From contig JAGWWV010000015.1 in the NCBI GenBank assembly GCA_018970175.1, positions 1-41,768 of the forward strand: a stretch of DNA of 41,768 nucleotides, written 5' to 3'. Source of the DNA: Acidobacteriota bacterium. GTDB lineage: Bacteria > Actinomycetota > Acidimicrobiia > Acidimicrobiales > Ilumatobacteraceae. The position numbers and the translations under genes were made by a program. Below the pieces are notes generated by a model. That model was not told where the DNA came from. It saw only the letters and a list, made by a program, of their open reading frames with translations, and ran no database searches. Shown piece after piece: positions 1-9,461 of this stretch. Numbering within the stretch: position 1 is the first letter of the stretch; each line of letters opens with the position of its first letter.

Positions 1-131
1 AGTCGGTCAGCGATTCATTGCGGGCAGCGGGGTGCACCGTCGAGGGCACGACCGAATCCCGCGTGGCGGGAGCCGACGGGAACAAGGAATTCTTCGTGTG
101 GGCCACGTGTCCCACCGATCGGACACAATGA
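1..131 (+). CDS. tlyA: TlyA-type rRNA 2'-O-methyltransferase / hemolysin A, C-terminal end only
   Basis: The reading frame entering the window at base 3 ends at TGA 129-131 and gives the last 42 residues of a protein. They include an AAG-x-TVEG segment followed by GADGNKEFFVWA, which resembles the end of the TlyA methyltransferase fold (final beta strands, GN-x-EF motif). TlyA methylates 16S and 23S rRNA in actinobacteria. Its place directly before nadK and recN is the usual actinobacterial order, which supports the call. The catalytic part lies outside the window, so activity cannot be judged. The stop overlaps the nadK start (ATGA). Confidence 0.62.
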   Translation, partial: SVSDSLRAAGCTVEGTTESRVAGADGNKEFFVWATCPTDRTQ

Positions 132-985
132 AGGGTATGTCCGACCTCGCGGAGCTCAAGACGCTGGGTCTCGTCGTCAACCCCGAACGCGACGACGCGG
201 CGGCGGCAGCCGACGACGTGCGGTCGTGGGCCACCACCCACGGAGTCATCGTGCTCGAGCCGAAGTCCTCCGACGCGGGTGCCTTCGACACCGTCGACCT
301 GGTGGTGTCACTCGGGGGAGACGGCACGGTGCTGCGCGCCGTGCAGATGATCGGCGACGCAACGGCGCCGGTTTTGGGCGTGAATTGCGGGACCCTCGGC
401 TATCTCACGACCATCGAACCCGACGAAGTCATCGAGGTGCTCGACGAAGTGGCGCGCGGCGCGATGCCGCGAGGCGGAACCATCGACGAGCGGATGCTGC
501 TCCGCGTCGAGGTCACCACTTCCGATGGTGTCGCGCACACACTGCGCGGGTTGAACGAGATGGTCGTCGAGAAGGTCGAATCAGGGCATACGGTGCGGCT
601 CGAAGTCGCCATCGACAACGATCATTTCGCGACGTACTCCGCCGACGGTCTCATCGTCGCAACCCCGACGGGTTCGACCGCATACTCGCTGTCGGCGCGT
701 GGCCCGGTGGTCTCTCCCAGTCACCGGGCGCTCGTGGTGACGCCGGTGTCACCCCACATGCTCTTCGACCGGGCGCTCGTTCTCGACCCGCGGCAAACCG
801 TTCTGGTCACCGTGCGCGGACATCGCGGCGTCAGCCTCGCCGTCGACGGCCTGCGCTTCGTCGAGCTCAACCCGGGCGACGTCGTGCGCGTCACCGCCGA
901 TCCGCACGTCGCCCGATTCCTGCAGGTTGGCAAACGCGGGTTCCACCAGATTCTCCGCGACAAGTTTGGTCTCGGGGACGACTAG
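128..985 (+). CDS. nadK: NAD kinase
   Basis: Phosphorylates NAD+ to NADP+ in the cytoplasm, supplying NADPH metabolism. With the ATG at 128 the protein has 285 residues, normal for the family. It shows the GGDGT nucleotide motif (about residues 63-67), the NE pair near 143-144 and the conserved block from SADG (171-174) to TPTGSTAYSLSARGP (179-193). The start was chosen because ATG 128 forms an ATGA overlap with the tlyA stop, which suggests translational coupling; ATG 137, preceded by AAGGG at too short a spacing, is the alternative. An open frame reaches back to 32, but that part is tlyA in another frame. The stop TAG overlaps the recN GTG by one base. Confidence 0.93.
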   Translation: MKGMSDLAELKTLGLVVNPERDDAAAAADDVRSWATTHGVIVLEPKSSDAGAFDTVDLVVSLGGDGTVLRAVQMIGDATAPVLGVNCGTLGYLTTIEPDEVIEVLDEVARGAMPRGGTIDERMLLRVEVTTSDGVAHTLRGLNEMVVEKVESGHTVRLEVAIDNDHFATYSADGLIVATPTGSTAYSLSARGPVVSPSHRALVVTPVSPHMLFDRALVLDPRQTVLVTVRGHRGVSLAVDGLRFVELNPGDVVRVTADPHVARFLQVGKRGFHQILRDKFGLGDD

Positions 986-2568
986 TGCTGGCCGAGCTGC
1001 ACATCCGCAACCTGGGTGTCATCGACTCGGTCACGCTGCAGTTCTCGACGGGGTTCACGGCTTTCACCGGCGAAACCGGAGCCGGCAAGACGATGATCAT
1101 CGAGGCCATCAACCTCTTGGTTGGTGGTCGTGCCGAGGCCGGGATGGTGCGTCACGGATGCGACGAAGCCCGCGTTGATGGTCGTTTCATCGACCCCGAA
1201 ACCGACGACGAGGTCATTCTTTCGCGGGTCATCCCATCCGACGGACGTTCACGTGCGTACATCGACGGCGCTCCGGCCACCGTTGGCGGCTTGGCCGAAC
1301 TCGGTGCCCGTCTGGTCGACCTTCACGGCCAGCACGCACACCAAAGCCTCCTTGCCGAACGGGCACAACGCAACGCACTCGATTCGTTCGGTTCAATCGA
1401 CCTCACCGACCTCGAAGCGGCGAAGGCGGAACTTTCTCTCATCGATGCGTCGATGGCGGCGTTGGGCGGAGACGAGCAGTCGCGCAATCGCGAGATCGAT
1501 CTCCTGCGTTTTCAGGTGTCCGAAATCGCCGACGCCAACATCGCGTCCACCGATGAAGACGAACGACTTCGACGCGAAGAGACCCTGTTGGGCGACGTCG
1601 TCGCCAATCGTGAGGCGTTGCACGCGGTGCACTCGCTCTTGGGGGACGAAGGCGCCGCAGGGGACCTCGTGGGCCGGGCCTTGGCGTCGGTCACCAGCCG
1701 CGAGGTTGCCGCCTCCCTTCACGAGCGGCTGGTGTCGCTTGCAGCCGAGTTGCGCGACGTCGCGGCCGAGGCCCGATTGCTGGCAGAACGTCTCGACGAC
1801 GACCCGGCACGGCTGGCGGCGATCGGCGATCGTCGGCGCGTCCTGCGTGATCTGTGCCGCAAATACGGTCCCGAACTCGCCGACGTGGTGCGCTTCGGCG
1901 ACGAGGCGTCGGCGCGGCTGGCCGAGTTGGAATCCCATGGCGAATCGGTGGCCACTCTGCTGAAACGCCGCACGAAGGCGCAGGAACGCCTGGCCAGCGC
2001 GCAAAAGTCGGTCGCCGCGGCACGGCGAAAGGCCGCCCCGAAACTGGCCAAGGCCGTCGAAACCCGCCTTCGGGCCCTCGCACTTCCGCACGCCGAAATC
2101 CGCATCGATGTCCCCGAAACCCCCGCCGATCCGGCCGGGGACGGGGTGAACATTCTCATCTCCGCGAACCCTGGCAACCCGCCGGCACCGCTCAACAAGG
2201 TTGCGTCGGGCGGTGAACTGGCTCGCGTGATGCTGGCCCTACGGCTGGTGCTGACACAAGCGCCACCGTGTCTCGTCTTCGACGAAGTCGACGCCGGCAT
2301 CGGCGGTAGCGCCGCGGTCGCGGTGGGCGAGGCCCTTCGACAGGTGTCCCGCAAGCATCAGGTATTCGTCGTCACGCACTTGCCACAAGTTGCGGCCACC
2401 GCCGACCTGCAGGTGGGGATCGTGAAGACGGTGAAACAAAAAGAGACGTTCGTGCGGGCCGGGGTATTGAGCACCGAAGACCGCGTCGAAGAAATCGCCC
2501 GGATGCTCTCGGGTGGGCAGGCAAAGGCCTCGGCGCTGCAAACCGCCCGCGACATGCTGGGAATCTGA
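985..2568 (+). CDS. recN: DNA repair protein RecN
   Basis: SMC-like ATPase that binds DNA ends during double-strand break repair. The 527-residue product carries Walker A GETGAGKT at residues 29-36, a long central coiled-coil region rich in E, A, R and L, the ABC signature SGGELAR near 408 and Walker B CLVFDEVDAGIGG near 430, then the conserved VVTHLPQVA segment. The length is slightly short for RecN (commonly about 550-590). The frame is open back to base 226, but that upstream part lies over nadK; GTG 985, overlapping the nadK TAG, gives the conserved N-terminus LAELHIRNLGVI. No Shine-Dalgarno is visible, so translation probably depends on coupling to nadK. Confidence 0.93.
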   Translation: MLAELHIRNLGVIDSVTLQFSTGFTAFTGETGAGKTMIIEAINLLVGGRAEAGMVRHGCDEARVDGRFIDPETDDEVILSRVIPSDGRSRAYIDGAPATVGGLAELGARLVDLHGQHAHQSLLAERAQRNALDSFGSIDLTDLEAAKAELSLIDASMAALGGDEQSRNREIDLLRFQVSEIADANIASTDEDERLRREETLLGDVVANREALHAVHSLLGDEGAAGDLVGRALASVTSREVAASLHERLVSLAAELRDVAAEARLLAERLDDDPARLAAIGDRRRVLRDLCRKYGPELADVVRFGDEASARLAELESHGESVATLLKRRTKAQERLASAQKSVAAARRKAAPKLAKAVETRLRALALPHAEIRIDVPETPADPAGDGVNILISANPGNPPAPLNKVASGGELARVMLALRLVLTQAPPCLVFDEVDAGIGGSAAVAVGEALRQVSRKHQVFVVTHLPQVAATADLQVGIVKTVKQKETFVRAGVLSTEDRVEEIARMLSGGQAKASALQTARDMLGI

Positions 2569-2606
2569 CCCGGCGGGCGGATGCACCCGCGCCTCGGCGC
2601 CGGTGT

Positions 2607-2612
2607 TATTCT
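2607..2612 (+). promoter_or_regulatory. candidate -10 box for pyrG
   Basis: TATTCT lies 44 nt before the pyrG ATG in the short recN-pyrG gap; no convincing -35 was found. Initiation about 7 nt downstream would give a leader of roughly 38 nt containing the hairpin at 2616-2650. Inferred from sequence only. Confidence 0.4.
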
Positions 2613-2615
2613 GAT

Positions 2616-4279
<1,664 letters not shown>

Positions 4280-4298
4280 CGCCGGCGGGGCGATCGAC

Positions 4299-4877
4299 AT
4301 GTTCCTCTCGCGTCGCCGCCGCACGGTGCATGAGTGGGCAGTGTGGTCGCTCGTCGAAGACCATCTCCAGTCACCGACCGGTGAAGAGTTCGTGCGCACC
4401 TACGTCGATTCGCCCGGTGCCGTCGGAGTGGTCGTCGTCGATGTGGCGTCGTTCGACGATCTTGCAGGGCGAGATCCGTCGTTGGTGGCCACGGTGCTCG
4501 TGAGCCAGTACCGCGCGCCGTTCGGCGAGGTGATGTGGGAGATTCCGGCCGGGATGCGCGACGTGGCCGACGAGCCGGCCGAGACAACCGCGCGCCGCGA
4601 GCTCGCCGAAGAGGCCGGTCTCGAGGCCGATCACTGGCGGTACCTCGGCGTGATGGCGTCGGCACCGGGAATCACGAATTCGACCGTCGAGATATTCGTG
4701 TGTTGCGGCCTGCGCAACGTCGACCACGAACGACACGGACCCGAAGAAGACCACATGGAAGTGCGCCGGCTCCCGCTCGCCGATGCGCTCGACGAGTGTC
4801 GTCGGGGCCACATCACCGACTCGAAGACGATCGTCGGATTGCAGTGGGTCGCGCAGTGGGGTACGAAATCGACGTGA
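4299..4877 (+). CDS. Nudix hydrolase, probable ADP-ribose pyrophosphatase
   Basis: Probably hydrolyses ADP-ribose to AMP and ribose 5-phosphate. The nudix box runs from the G of IPAGM to REL-A-EEAGL; it has six residues rather than five between the first G and E, as in mycobacterial Rv1700-type enzymes. The preceding QYRAPFGEVMWEIPAG segment is typical of the ADP-ribose branch. ATG 4299 gives 192 residues, with GGCGGGG a few bases upstream; an open frame begins at 4227 inside pyrG, but that extension looks unrelated. The gene lies 19 nt after pyrG and its TGA overlaps the xerD GTG, so the three are likely co-transcribed. Substrate is inferred from family and context. Confidence 0.85.
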   Translation: MFLSRRRRTVHEWAVWSLVEDHLQSPTGEEFVRTYVDSPGAVGVVVVDVASFDDLAGRDPSLVATVLVSQYRAPFGEVMWEIPAGMRDVADEPAETTARRELAEEAGLEADHWRYLGVMASAPGITNSTVEIFVCCGLRNVDHERHGPEEDHMEVRRLPLADALDECRRGHITDSKTIVGLQWVAQWGTKST

Positions 4878-5821
4878 CCGACGAGAGCGACGAGTTCGAA
4901 CCATCGACCGAGATCGGGGAGTTTCTCGACTGGCTGGTTGTCGAACGCGGTCGTGCGGCCAACACCATCGATGCCTACCGTCGGGATCTCGAGCAGTACG
5001 ACGCGTGGTTGCAGTCACGAGGGGCGGGTCTCGACGACGTCTCGGTGGCCGACATCGAGCAATTTCTGGCCGAACGCACCCGGGCTGGTGCGGCGAAGTC
5101 GTCGATGGCGCGCCAGTTCTCGTCGATCCGCATGCTGCACCGGTTCATGGTGGAGGAGGGGTATCGGCGTGACGACCCGGCCGGGCTGGCCGAGGGCGTG
5201 TCGAAGCCGGCCGGTATTCCCAAGCCGTTGAGCGAGGAGGAAGTGTCGAGCCTCATCGGATCGGTGACGGGTGACGAGCCAAGAAGCCTGCGCGATCGCG
5301 CACTCCTCGAGTTTCTCTATGCCACCGGGGCGCGCGTGTCGGAAGTCTGTGGTCTCAACCTCGCCGACCTCGACATGGAGGCGTCGTTGGTGCGGCTCTT
5401 CGGAAAGGGTTCGAAGGAACGGGTCGTTCCGTTCGGTTCGGTCGCCCACGCCGCACTCGAGAACTGGATCGCAAACGGCCGGCCCGCGATGGAGCCGGTG
5501 CGGTGGCGACGCCGGGACGACTCGCTCGCAGTGTTTCTCGGCGGGCGTGGTACCCGTCTGAGCAGACAGGTTGCATTCCACGTCGTGCGCGACGCGGGGG
5601 AGCGCGCCGGAATCGACCGAGAAGTTTCACCCCACGCACTGCGTCACACGTGTGCGACGCATCTTCTCGACCACGGGGCGGACTTGCGCATCGTGCAAGA
5701 GATGTTGGGTCATGCCTCGATCACGACGACGCAGGTCTACACGCGTGTCTCCCAGGAGCGACTCTGGCAGGTCTACGCCGAGGCTCATCCACGGGCGCGC
5801 AAGGGAAAGGAGCGATCGTGA
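4874..5821 (+). CDS. xerD: Site-specific tyrosine recombinase XerD
   Basis: Resolves chromosome dimers at dif together with XerC. The 315-residue protein has an N-terminal SAM-like core-binding domain (about 10-100) and a catalytic domain with the full tyrosine recombinase set: Arg in ATGARVSE, Lys in FGKGSKER, His-x-x-Arg in HALRHTCATHLL, His in LGHASI and the tyrosine in TTTQVYTRVS. GTG 4874 overlaps the nudix stop (GTGA); a longer open frame back to 4535 lies over the nudix gene and is rejected. Synteny (pyrG-nudix-xerD, then scpAB) identifies it as the housekeeping Xer protein and not a phage integrase. Confidence 0.93.
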   Translation: MTDESDEFEPSTEIGEFLDWLVVERGRAANTIDAYRRDLEQYDAWLQSRGAGLDDVSVADIEQFLAERTRAGAAKSSMARQFSSIRMLHRFMVEEGYRRDDPAGLAEGVSKPAGIPKPLSEEEVSSLIGSVTGDEPRSLRDRALLEFLYATGARVSEVCGLNLADLDMEASLVRLFGKGSKERVVPFGSVAHAALENWIANGRPAMEPVRWRRRDDSLAVFLGGRGTRLSRQVAFHVVRDAGERAGIDREVSPHALRHTCATHLLDHGADLRIVQEMLGHASITTTQVYTRVSQERLWQVYAEAHPRARKGKERS

Positions 5822-6270
5822 GTCACCGGGTGCGGCATCTCGTCGCACGCTTCCGCGAGATGGGTCTCCCCGTCACGACCGAAGACGACGACGCCCGTTT
5901 CGCCGCGCGAATTCTGTCGCCGACCGAGATGCGGCTGTGGGCATCGATGGATGTTGTCGACAGGCGCCACTCGGTCGATGTGACCCGACGATTCATCGCG
6001 CAACTCCCCGGTGCATCGCGCGATGAAACTGCGGCTGCGTTGCTTCACGACGTCGGAAAGTCGGCTGTGCGGCTCGGACGAATCGGTCGTAGCATTGCGA
6101 CGCTCGTGCCACTGACCGCGACGATGCGCCGATACCGCGACCACGAGCGCATCGGGGCCGACATGCTGCGCGACGCAGGGGTGAACGGTCGCACGATCGA
6201 ACTCGTTGCGGGTGCGGCGAACGACGAAGTTGCCCGGCGACTTCGGTCCGCCGACGACGGCGACGGATAG
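5818..6270 (+). CDS. HD-domain protein of unknown function
   Basis: 150 residues with an HD-like metal-binding pattern: His51, His77-Asp78 followed by VGK (LLHDVGKSA), and His109-Glu110 in YRDHERIG. HD proteins are usually phosphohydrolases or nucleotidases; the substrate here is unknown. GTG 5818 overlaps the xerD TGA (GTGA) and is preceded by AAAGGAG at good spacing, so it is firmly coupled to xerD. It sits near where mycobacteria have parA between xerD and scpA. The gene stops 3 bp before the convergent trpS stop. Family membership is fairly sure, function is not. Confidence 0.75.
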   Translation: MSHRVRHLVARFREMGLPVTTEDDDARFAARILSPTEMRLWASMDVVDRRHSVDVTRRFIAQLPGASRDETAAALLHDVGKSAVRLGRIGRSIATLVPLTATMRRYRDHERIGADMLRDAGVNGRTIELVAGAANDEVARRLRSADDGDG

Positions 6271-6273
6271 CGA

Positions 6274-7260
6274 CTAGTAGGGAAGGAACCCGATCGCGTT
6301 CTTGGCGCGATCGAGAGTCGCCGAGGCGACCGTTCGAGCCTTGTCCGCGCCTTTGCGCAGAAGGCGCTGCAATTCACCACGATCGGCCATCAGTTCGGCG
6401 TAACGCGCCTGGATCGGACGGACCAGTTCGACGACGGCCTCGCCGGTGTCGGCCTTCAGGGGTCCGTACTGGCTGTAGTGCGTGGCCAATTCGGTCGGTT
6501 TCACACCCGTTGCCGCCGAGAGGATGTCGAGGAGATTCGACACCCCGGGCTTTTTTTCGCGGTCGTAGGCGACTTCGCTGTCGGAGTCGGTGACCGCGCG
6601 CTTGAACTTCTTCACGATCGCGGCCGGGTCGTCGAGCAAGTACACGCACCCCGCATCCGAGGTGGCGGACTTCGACATCTTGTTCGTTGGTTCCTGAAGA
6701 TCCATGACGCGGGCGCCTTCGGCGGGAGTGGTTGCCTTTGGTATCACGAAGGTGTCGCCGAACCGGTGATTGAAGCGAATGGCGATGTCACGGGTGATCT
6801 CGATGTGCTGGTGTTGGTCGGCACCGACCGGCACCTCGTTGGCGTCGTACAGCAGGATGTCGGCGGCCTGCAGGGCCGGATACGTGAACAGCCCCGCCGA
6901 GACGAAGTCGGCTTCGCGCTTGGCAGCTTTGTCCTTGAATTGCGTCATGCGGGAGAGTTCGCCGTAGGACACCGTGCATTCCATGATCCACCCGAGCACC
7001 GAATGCTCGACGACGTGGCTCTGGACGAAAATCGTGGCGACATCGGGGTCGAGGCCGACTGCAAAGAGCATCGCACCGAGGTCGAGGGAGTTCGCCCCGA
7101 GAACACCGGGGGTCTCGGTGATCGTCAGCGCGTGGAGGTCGACGATGCCGTGAAAAACGTCGTTCGTGTGCTGGCCCTTCACCCATTCCCGCAACGCGCC
7201 CATATAGTTGCCGAGATGCACCGCCCCGGTCGGCTGGATGCAGGAGAGAACGCGGGCCAC
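6274..7260 (-). CDS. trpS: Tryptophan--tRNA ligase
   Basis: Charges tRNA-Trp. From GTG 7260 the protein has 328 residues, the normal size. It shows the class I HIGH-like motif in QPTGAVHLGN near the start, the GADQHQHIE tRNA/tryptophan-binding block and KMSKS in TNKMSKSA. The frame is open further upstream (ATG 7308), but the family normally starts just before RVLSxIQPTG, and a TACCAT box lies 6 nt before GTG 7260, consistent with a leaderless transcript. It is inverted between the HD gene and scpA and is not part of this cluster in mycobacteria, so it is probably a later insertion. Confidence 0.95.
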   Translation of the reverse strand: MARVLSCIQPTGAVHLGNYMGALREWVKGQHTNDVFHGIVDLHALTITETPGVLGANSLDLGAMLFAVGLDPDVATIFVQSHVVEHSVLGWIMECTVSYGELSRMTQFKDKAAKREADFVSAGLFTYPALQAADILLYDANEVPVGADQHQHIEITRDIAIRFNHRFGDTFVIPKATTPAEGARVMDLQEPTNKMSKSATSDAGCVYLLDDPAAIVKKFKRAVTDSDSEVAYDREKKPGVSNLLDILSAATGVKPTELATHYSQYGPLKADTGEAVVELVRPIQARYAELMADRGELQRLLRKGADKARTVASATLDRAKNAIGFLPY

Positions 7261-7266
7261 GGGCGG

Positions 7267-7272
7267 ATGGTA
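7267..7272 (-). promoter_or_regulatory. TAnnnT -10 box for leaderless trpS
   Basis: TACCAT on the minus strand ends 6 nt before the GTG at 7260; no Shine-Dalgarno. It faces the scpA box within a 50-bp divergent gap. Confidence 0.5.
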
Positions 7273-7297
7273 CTCGTCGGTTCGGGGGTGGGGCGAG

Positions 7298-7303
7298 TAA
7301 GTT
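7298..7303 (+). promoter_or_regulatory. TAnnnT -10 box for leaderless scpA
   Basis: TAAGTT ends 7 nt before the GTG at 7311, with no ribosome binding site between. Initiation at or next to the start codon is expected. Confidence 0.52.
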
Positions 7304-7310
7304 CGCATCG

Positions 7311-8090
7311 GTGCCGTACGCAGTTTCCACACCGGTGTTCGAGGGCCCGTTCGACCTTCTGCTGCACCTGATCCTGCGCGAGCAGGTCGACATTCACGAG
7401 GTCTCGCTGTCGCACATCGTCGACGCCTACCTCGTGGAGATCGAGCGCATGCAGGCGCTCGACCTCGAGATCGCCACGGAGTTCCTTCTCATCGCAGCGA
7501 CGCTCGTCGAATTGAAGGCCCGGCGTCTGCTGCCCGGTCGCGAGGACGTCGATCTCGACGAGGAATTGGCACTGTGGGAAGAGCGCGACCTCCTGCTGGC
7601 GCGGCTGCTCGAGTGCAAGACCTTCAAGGACGTCTCGCGGGTGCTCCAGCAACTTGCCGACCTGGCTGATCGGGCGTTTCCCCGCACGGCCGGCCCCGAC
7701 GAGCGTTTCTCGGATCTCTTGCCCGATCTCATGGAGGGCGTCACCCCCGAGAAGCTGTTGCGGGCGATGGTGCGGGCCATCACTCCGAAGCAAGAGCCGA
7801 GGATCGACCTCTACCACGTCGCACCCATCAGGGCGAGCGTCGCCGATGCCGTCAGTGAACTGGTGGCAAGCCTTCCCGGCTACCGATCGGTGACCTTCCG
7901 AAAGTTGACGGAGAACCAGATCGAACGACTGGAAGTGGTCGTACGTTTCCTCGCACTTCTCGAGTTGTACAAACAGGGCCTCGTCGACTTGGAGCAGGCC
8001 GATCGTTTCGGAGACATCCAGGTGCGTTGGATCGGTAACGAGGCGATGGCGTCCTCTGCGGCCATGGCGATCGACGACTACGAGGGATGA
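7311..8090 (+). CDS. scpA: Segregation and condensation protein A (kleisin)
   Basis: Kleisin subunit that bridges the SMC head domains with ScpB in chromosome compaction. The 259 residues open with the family signature FEGPFDLLLHLI (residues 10-21), followed by a helical N-domain with LVELKARRLLPG, an acidic linker and a C-terminal winged-helix region containing VVRFLALLELYKQGLV. GTG 7311 is used, preceded by a TAAGTT box and no Shine-Dalgarno. It overlaps scpB by 4 nt (ATGA), so the two are translated together. An smc gene is not in the window. Confidence 0.95.
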   Translation: MPYAVSTPVFEGPFDLLLHLILREQVDIHEVSLSHIVDAYLVEIERMQALDLEIATEFLLIAATLVELKARRLLPGREDVDLDEELALWEERDLLLARLLECKTFKDVSRVLQQLADLADRAFPRTAGPDERFSDLLPDLMEGVTPEKLLRAMVRAITPKQEPRIDLYHVAPIRASVADAVSELVASLPGYRSVTFRKLTENQIERLEVVVRFLALLELYKQGLVDLEQADRFGDIQVRWIGNEAMASSAAMAIDDYEG

Positions 8091-8719
8091 GCATGTCCGA
8101 CGAATTCCAGGTCGCCGACGCGACACGAGCCATCGAGGGAATCCTCATGGTTGCAATCGAGCCGGTACCCGTCGAAGTGATTGCGCAGTTGCTCGAGATA
8201 CCGGTGGCGACGGTCGACACGATCGTCGAGTCGCTGCAGTCGTTTTACGACGAGTCCCACCGCGGATTTCAGTTGGTTCGCGTGGCCGGCGGTCTGAGGC
8301 TCCAGAGCCACCCCGATGTTTCGCCGTACGTCGAACGTTTCGTGCTCGACGGACAGCGAGCGCGGCTGTCGGCGGCGGCATTGGAAACGCTGGCGATCAT
8401 TGCCTACAAGCAGCCCATCTCTCGGCTCCAGATCGCCTCGATTCGTGGAGTCGACCCCGACGCGGTGTTGCGCACTCTGCAGGGCCGCGGCTATGTCGAG
8501 CAGCGCGGACGTGACGATGGTCCCGGTCAGGCCGTGTTGTGGGGGACGACCCCGCTCTTTCTGGAAAAGCTCGGCATCAACTCCGTCGACGAGTTGCCGC
8601 CGCTGGCCGAATTCGTGCCCGATGCCGCGATCGTCGAGGCGCTCGAGGCAACCCTGCGCATCACACCCATCGAATCCGATGGGGCCGGTGCCGACGGTGC
8701 CCCGACCAGCGACGGATGA
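8087..8719 (+). CDS. scpB: Segregation and condensation protein B
   Basis: Winged-helix partner of ScpA in the SMC complex. The 210 residues contain the conserved IEGILMVA start, two tandem winged-helix domains and the diagnostic LETLAIIAYKQPISR block followed by IRGVDPDAVLRTLQGRGYVE. ATG 8087 overlaps the scpA stop; a second ATG six bases later is possible. The C-terminus overlaps the rluB start (ATGA at 8716-8719). The order scpA-scpB-rluB is widely conserved in actinobacteria and Firmicutes. Confidence 0.95.
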   Translation: MSMSDEFQVADATRAIEGILMVAIEPVPVEVIAQLLEIPVATVDTIVESLQSFYDESHRGFQLVRVAGGLRLQSHPDVSPYVERFVLDGQRARLSAAALETLAIIAYKQPISRLQIASIRGVDPDAVLRTLQGRGYVEQRGRDDGPGQAVLWGTTPLFLEKLGINSVDELPPLAEFVPDAAIVEALEATLRITPIESDGAGADGAPTSDG

Positions 8720-9450
8720 TGAACGACGAAGGTGAGCGCCTCCAGAAGGTTCTCGCCGCCCTTGGATGGGGAAGCCGGCGAATCTGTGAAGACCTGATTG
8801 CCGACGAACGCGTCACAGTGAACGGTGAGGTTGCCGTGCTCGGACGTCGTGTCGACACGTTGGTCGACGTCATCGCCGTTGATGGCGTGCCCATCGGTGC
8901 GCGTCCCGACCTCGTGTACTACCTCCTCAACAAGCCACGCGGAGTCATTTCGACGGCGCATGATCCACAAGGCCGACCCACCGTCGTCGACATGGTGCCG
9001 CAGAGTCCGCGCGTCTTTCCGGTGGGTCGTCTCGATGCCGACACCGAGGGGTTGCTACTCATCACGAACGATGGAGATCTCACCCACTTCCTCACGCATC
9101 CGAGCAAAGGGGTGGAAAAGGAGTACCTCGTGCAGTTGCGCGGCAACCCTCGTCTCACCGAGGGTCAACTGAGGAAGTTGCGCGACGGAGTCGAACTCGA
9201 GGACGGACCGACTGCTCCCGCCAAAGTGAGCCAGCGAAGCGACACGACCCTTTTGATCACCATCCACGAGGGTCGCAACCGGCAGGTGCGCCGCATGTGC
9301 GAAGCAGTGGGCCACGAGGTCGAGCGATTGGTGCGTACGCGCATCGGCCCGATCACCGACCCGAAATTGCGGCCCGGCACGTGGAGAGAATTGTCACTCG
9401 CCGAACGCAAGGCGTTAATCGAAGCAATGTCGGTTGCGGCCCGTCGGTAG
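8716..9450 (+). CDS. rluB: rRNA pseudouridine synthase, RluB/RsuA family
   Basis: Converts a uridine of ribosomal RNA (for RluB, 23S helix 89) to pseudouridine. The 244 residues have an N-terminal S4 RNA-binding domain (ERLQKVLAALGWGSRR, to about residue 60) and a RsuA-type catalytic domain with GRLDADTEGLLL, whose Asp107 is the expected catalytic residue, and the family's EGRNRQVRRM segment near the C-terminus. ATG 8716 overlaps the scpB stop; the longer frame back to 8539 lies over scpB. Which rRNA site it modifies cannot be read from sequence alone. Its TAG stop forms part of the -10 box of the next gene. Confidence 0.92.
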   Translation: MMNDEGERLQKVLAALGWGSRRICEDLIADERVTVNGEVAVLGRRVDTLVDVIAVDGVPIGARPDLVYYLLNKPRGVISTAHDPQGRPTVVDMVPQSPRVFPVGRLDADTEGLLLITNDGDLTHFLTHPSKGVEKEYLVQLRGNPRLTEGQLRKLRDGVELEDGPTAPAKVSQRSDTTLLITIHEGRNRQVRRMCEAVGHEVERLVRTRIGPITDPKLRPGTWRELSLAERKALIEAMSVAARR

Positions 9451-9453
9451 GGT
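9448..9453 (+). promoter_or_regulatory. TAnnnT -10 box for leaderless prephenate dehydrogenase
   Basis: TAGGGT ends 8 nt before ATG 9462. Its first three bases are the stop codon of rluB, so the terminator of one gene doubles as promoter sequence of the next. Confidence 0.48.
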
Positions 9454-9461
9454 GAGGGTGC

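Noticed and set aside
4874-5821. Tyrosine recombinase as an integrase of a mobile element
   Set aside because: It is in the conserved nudix-xerD-scpAB order, full length and coupled to its neighbours; no phage or element genes lie nearby.
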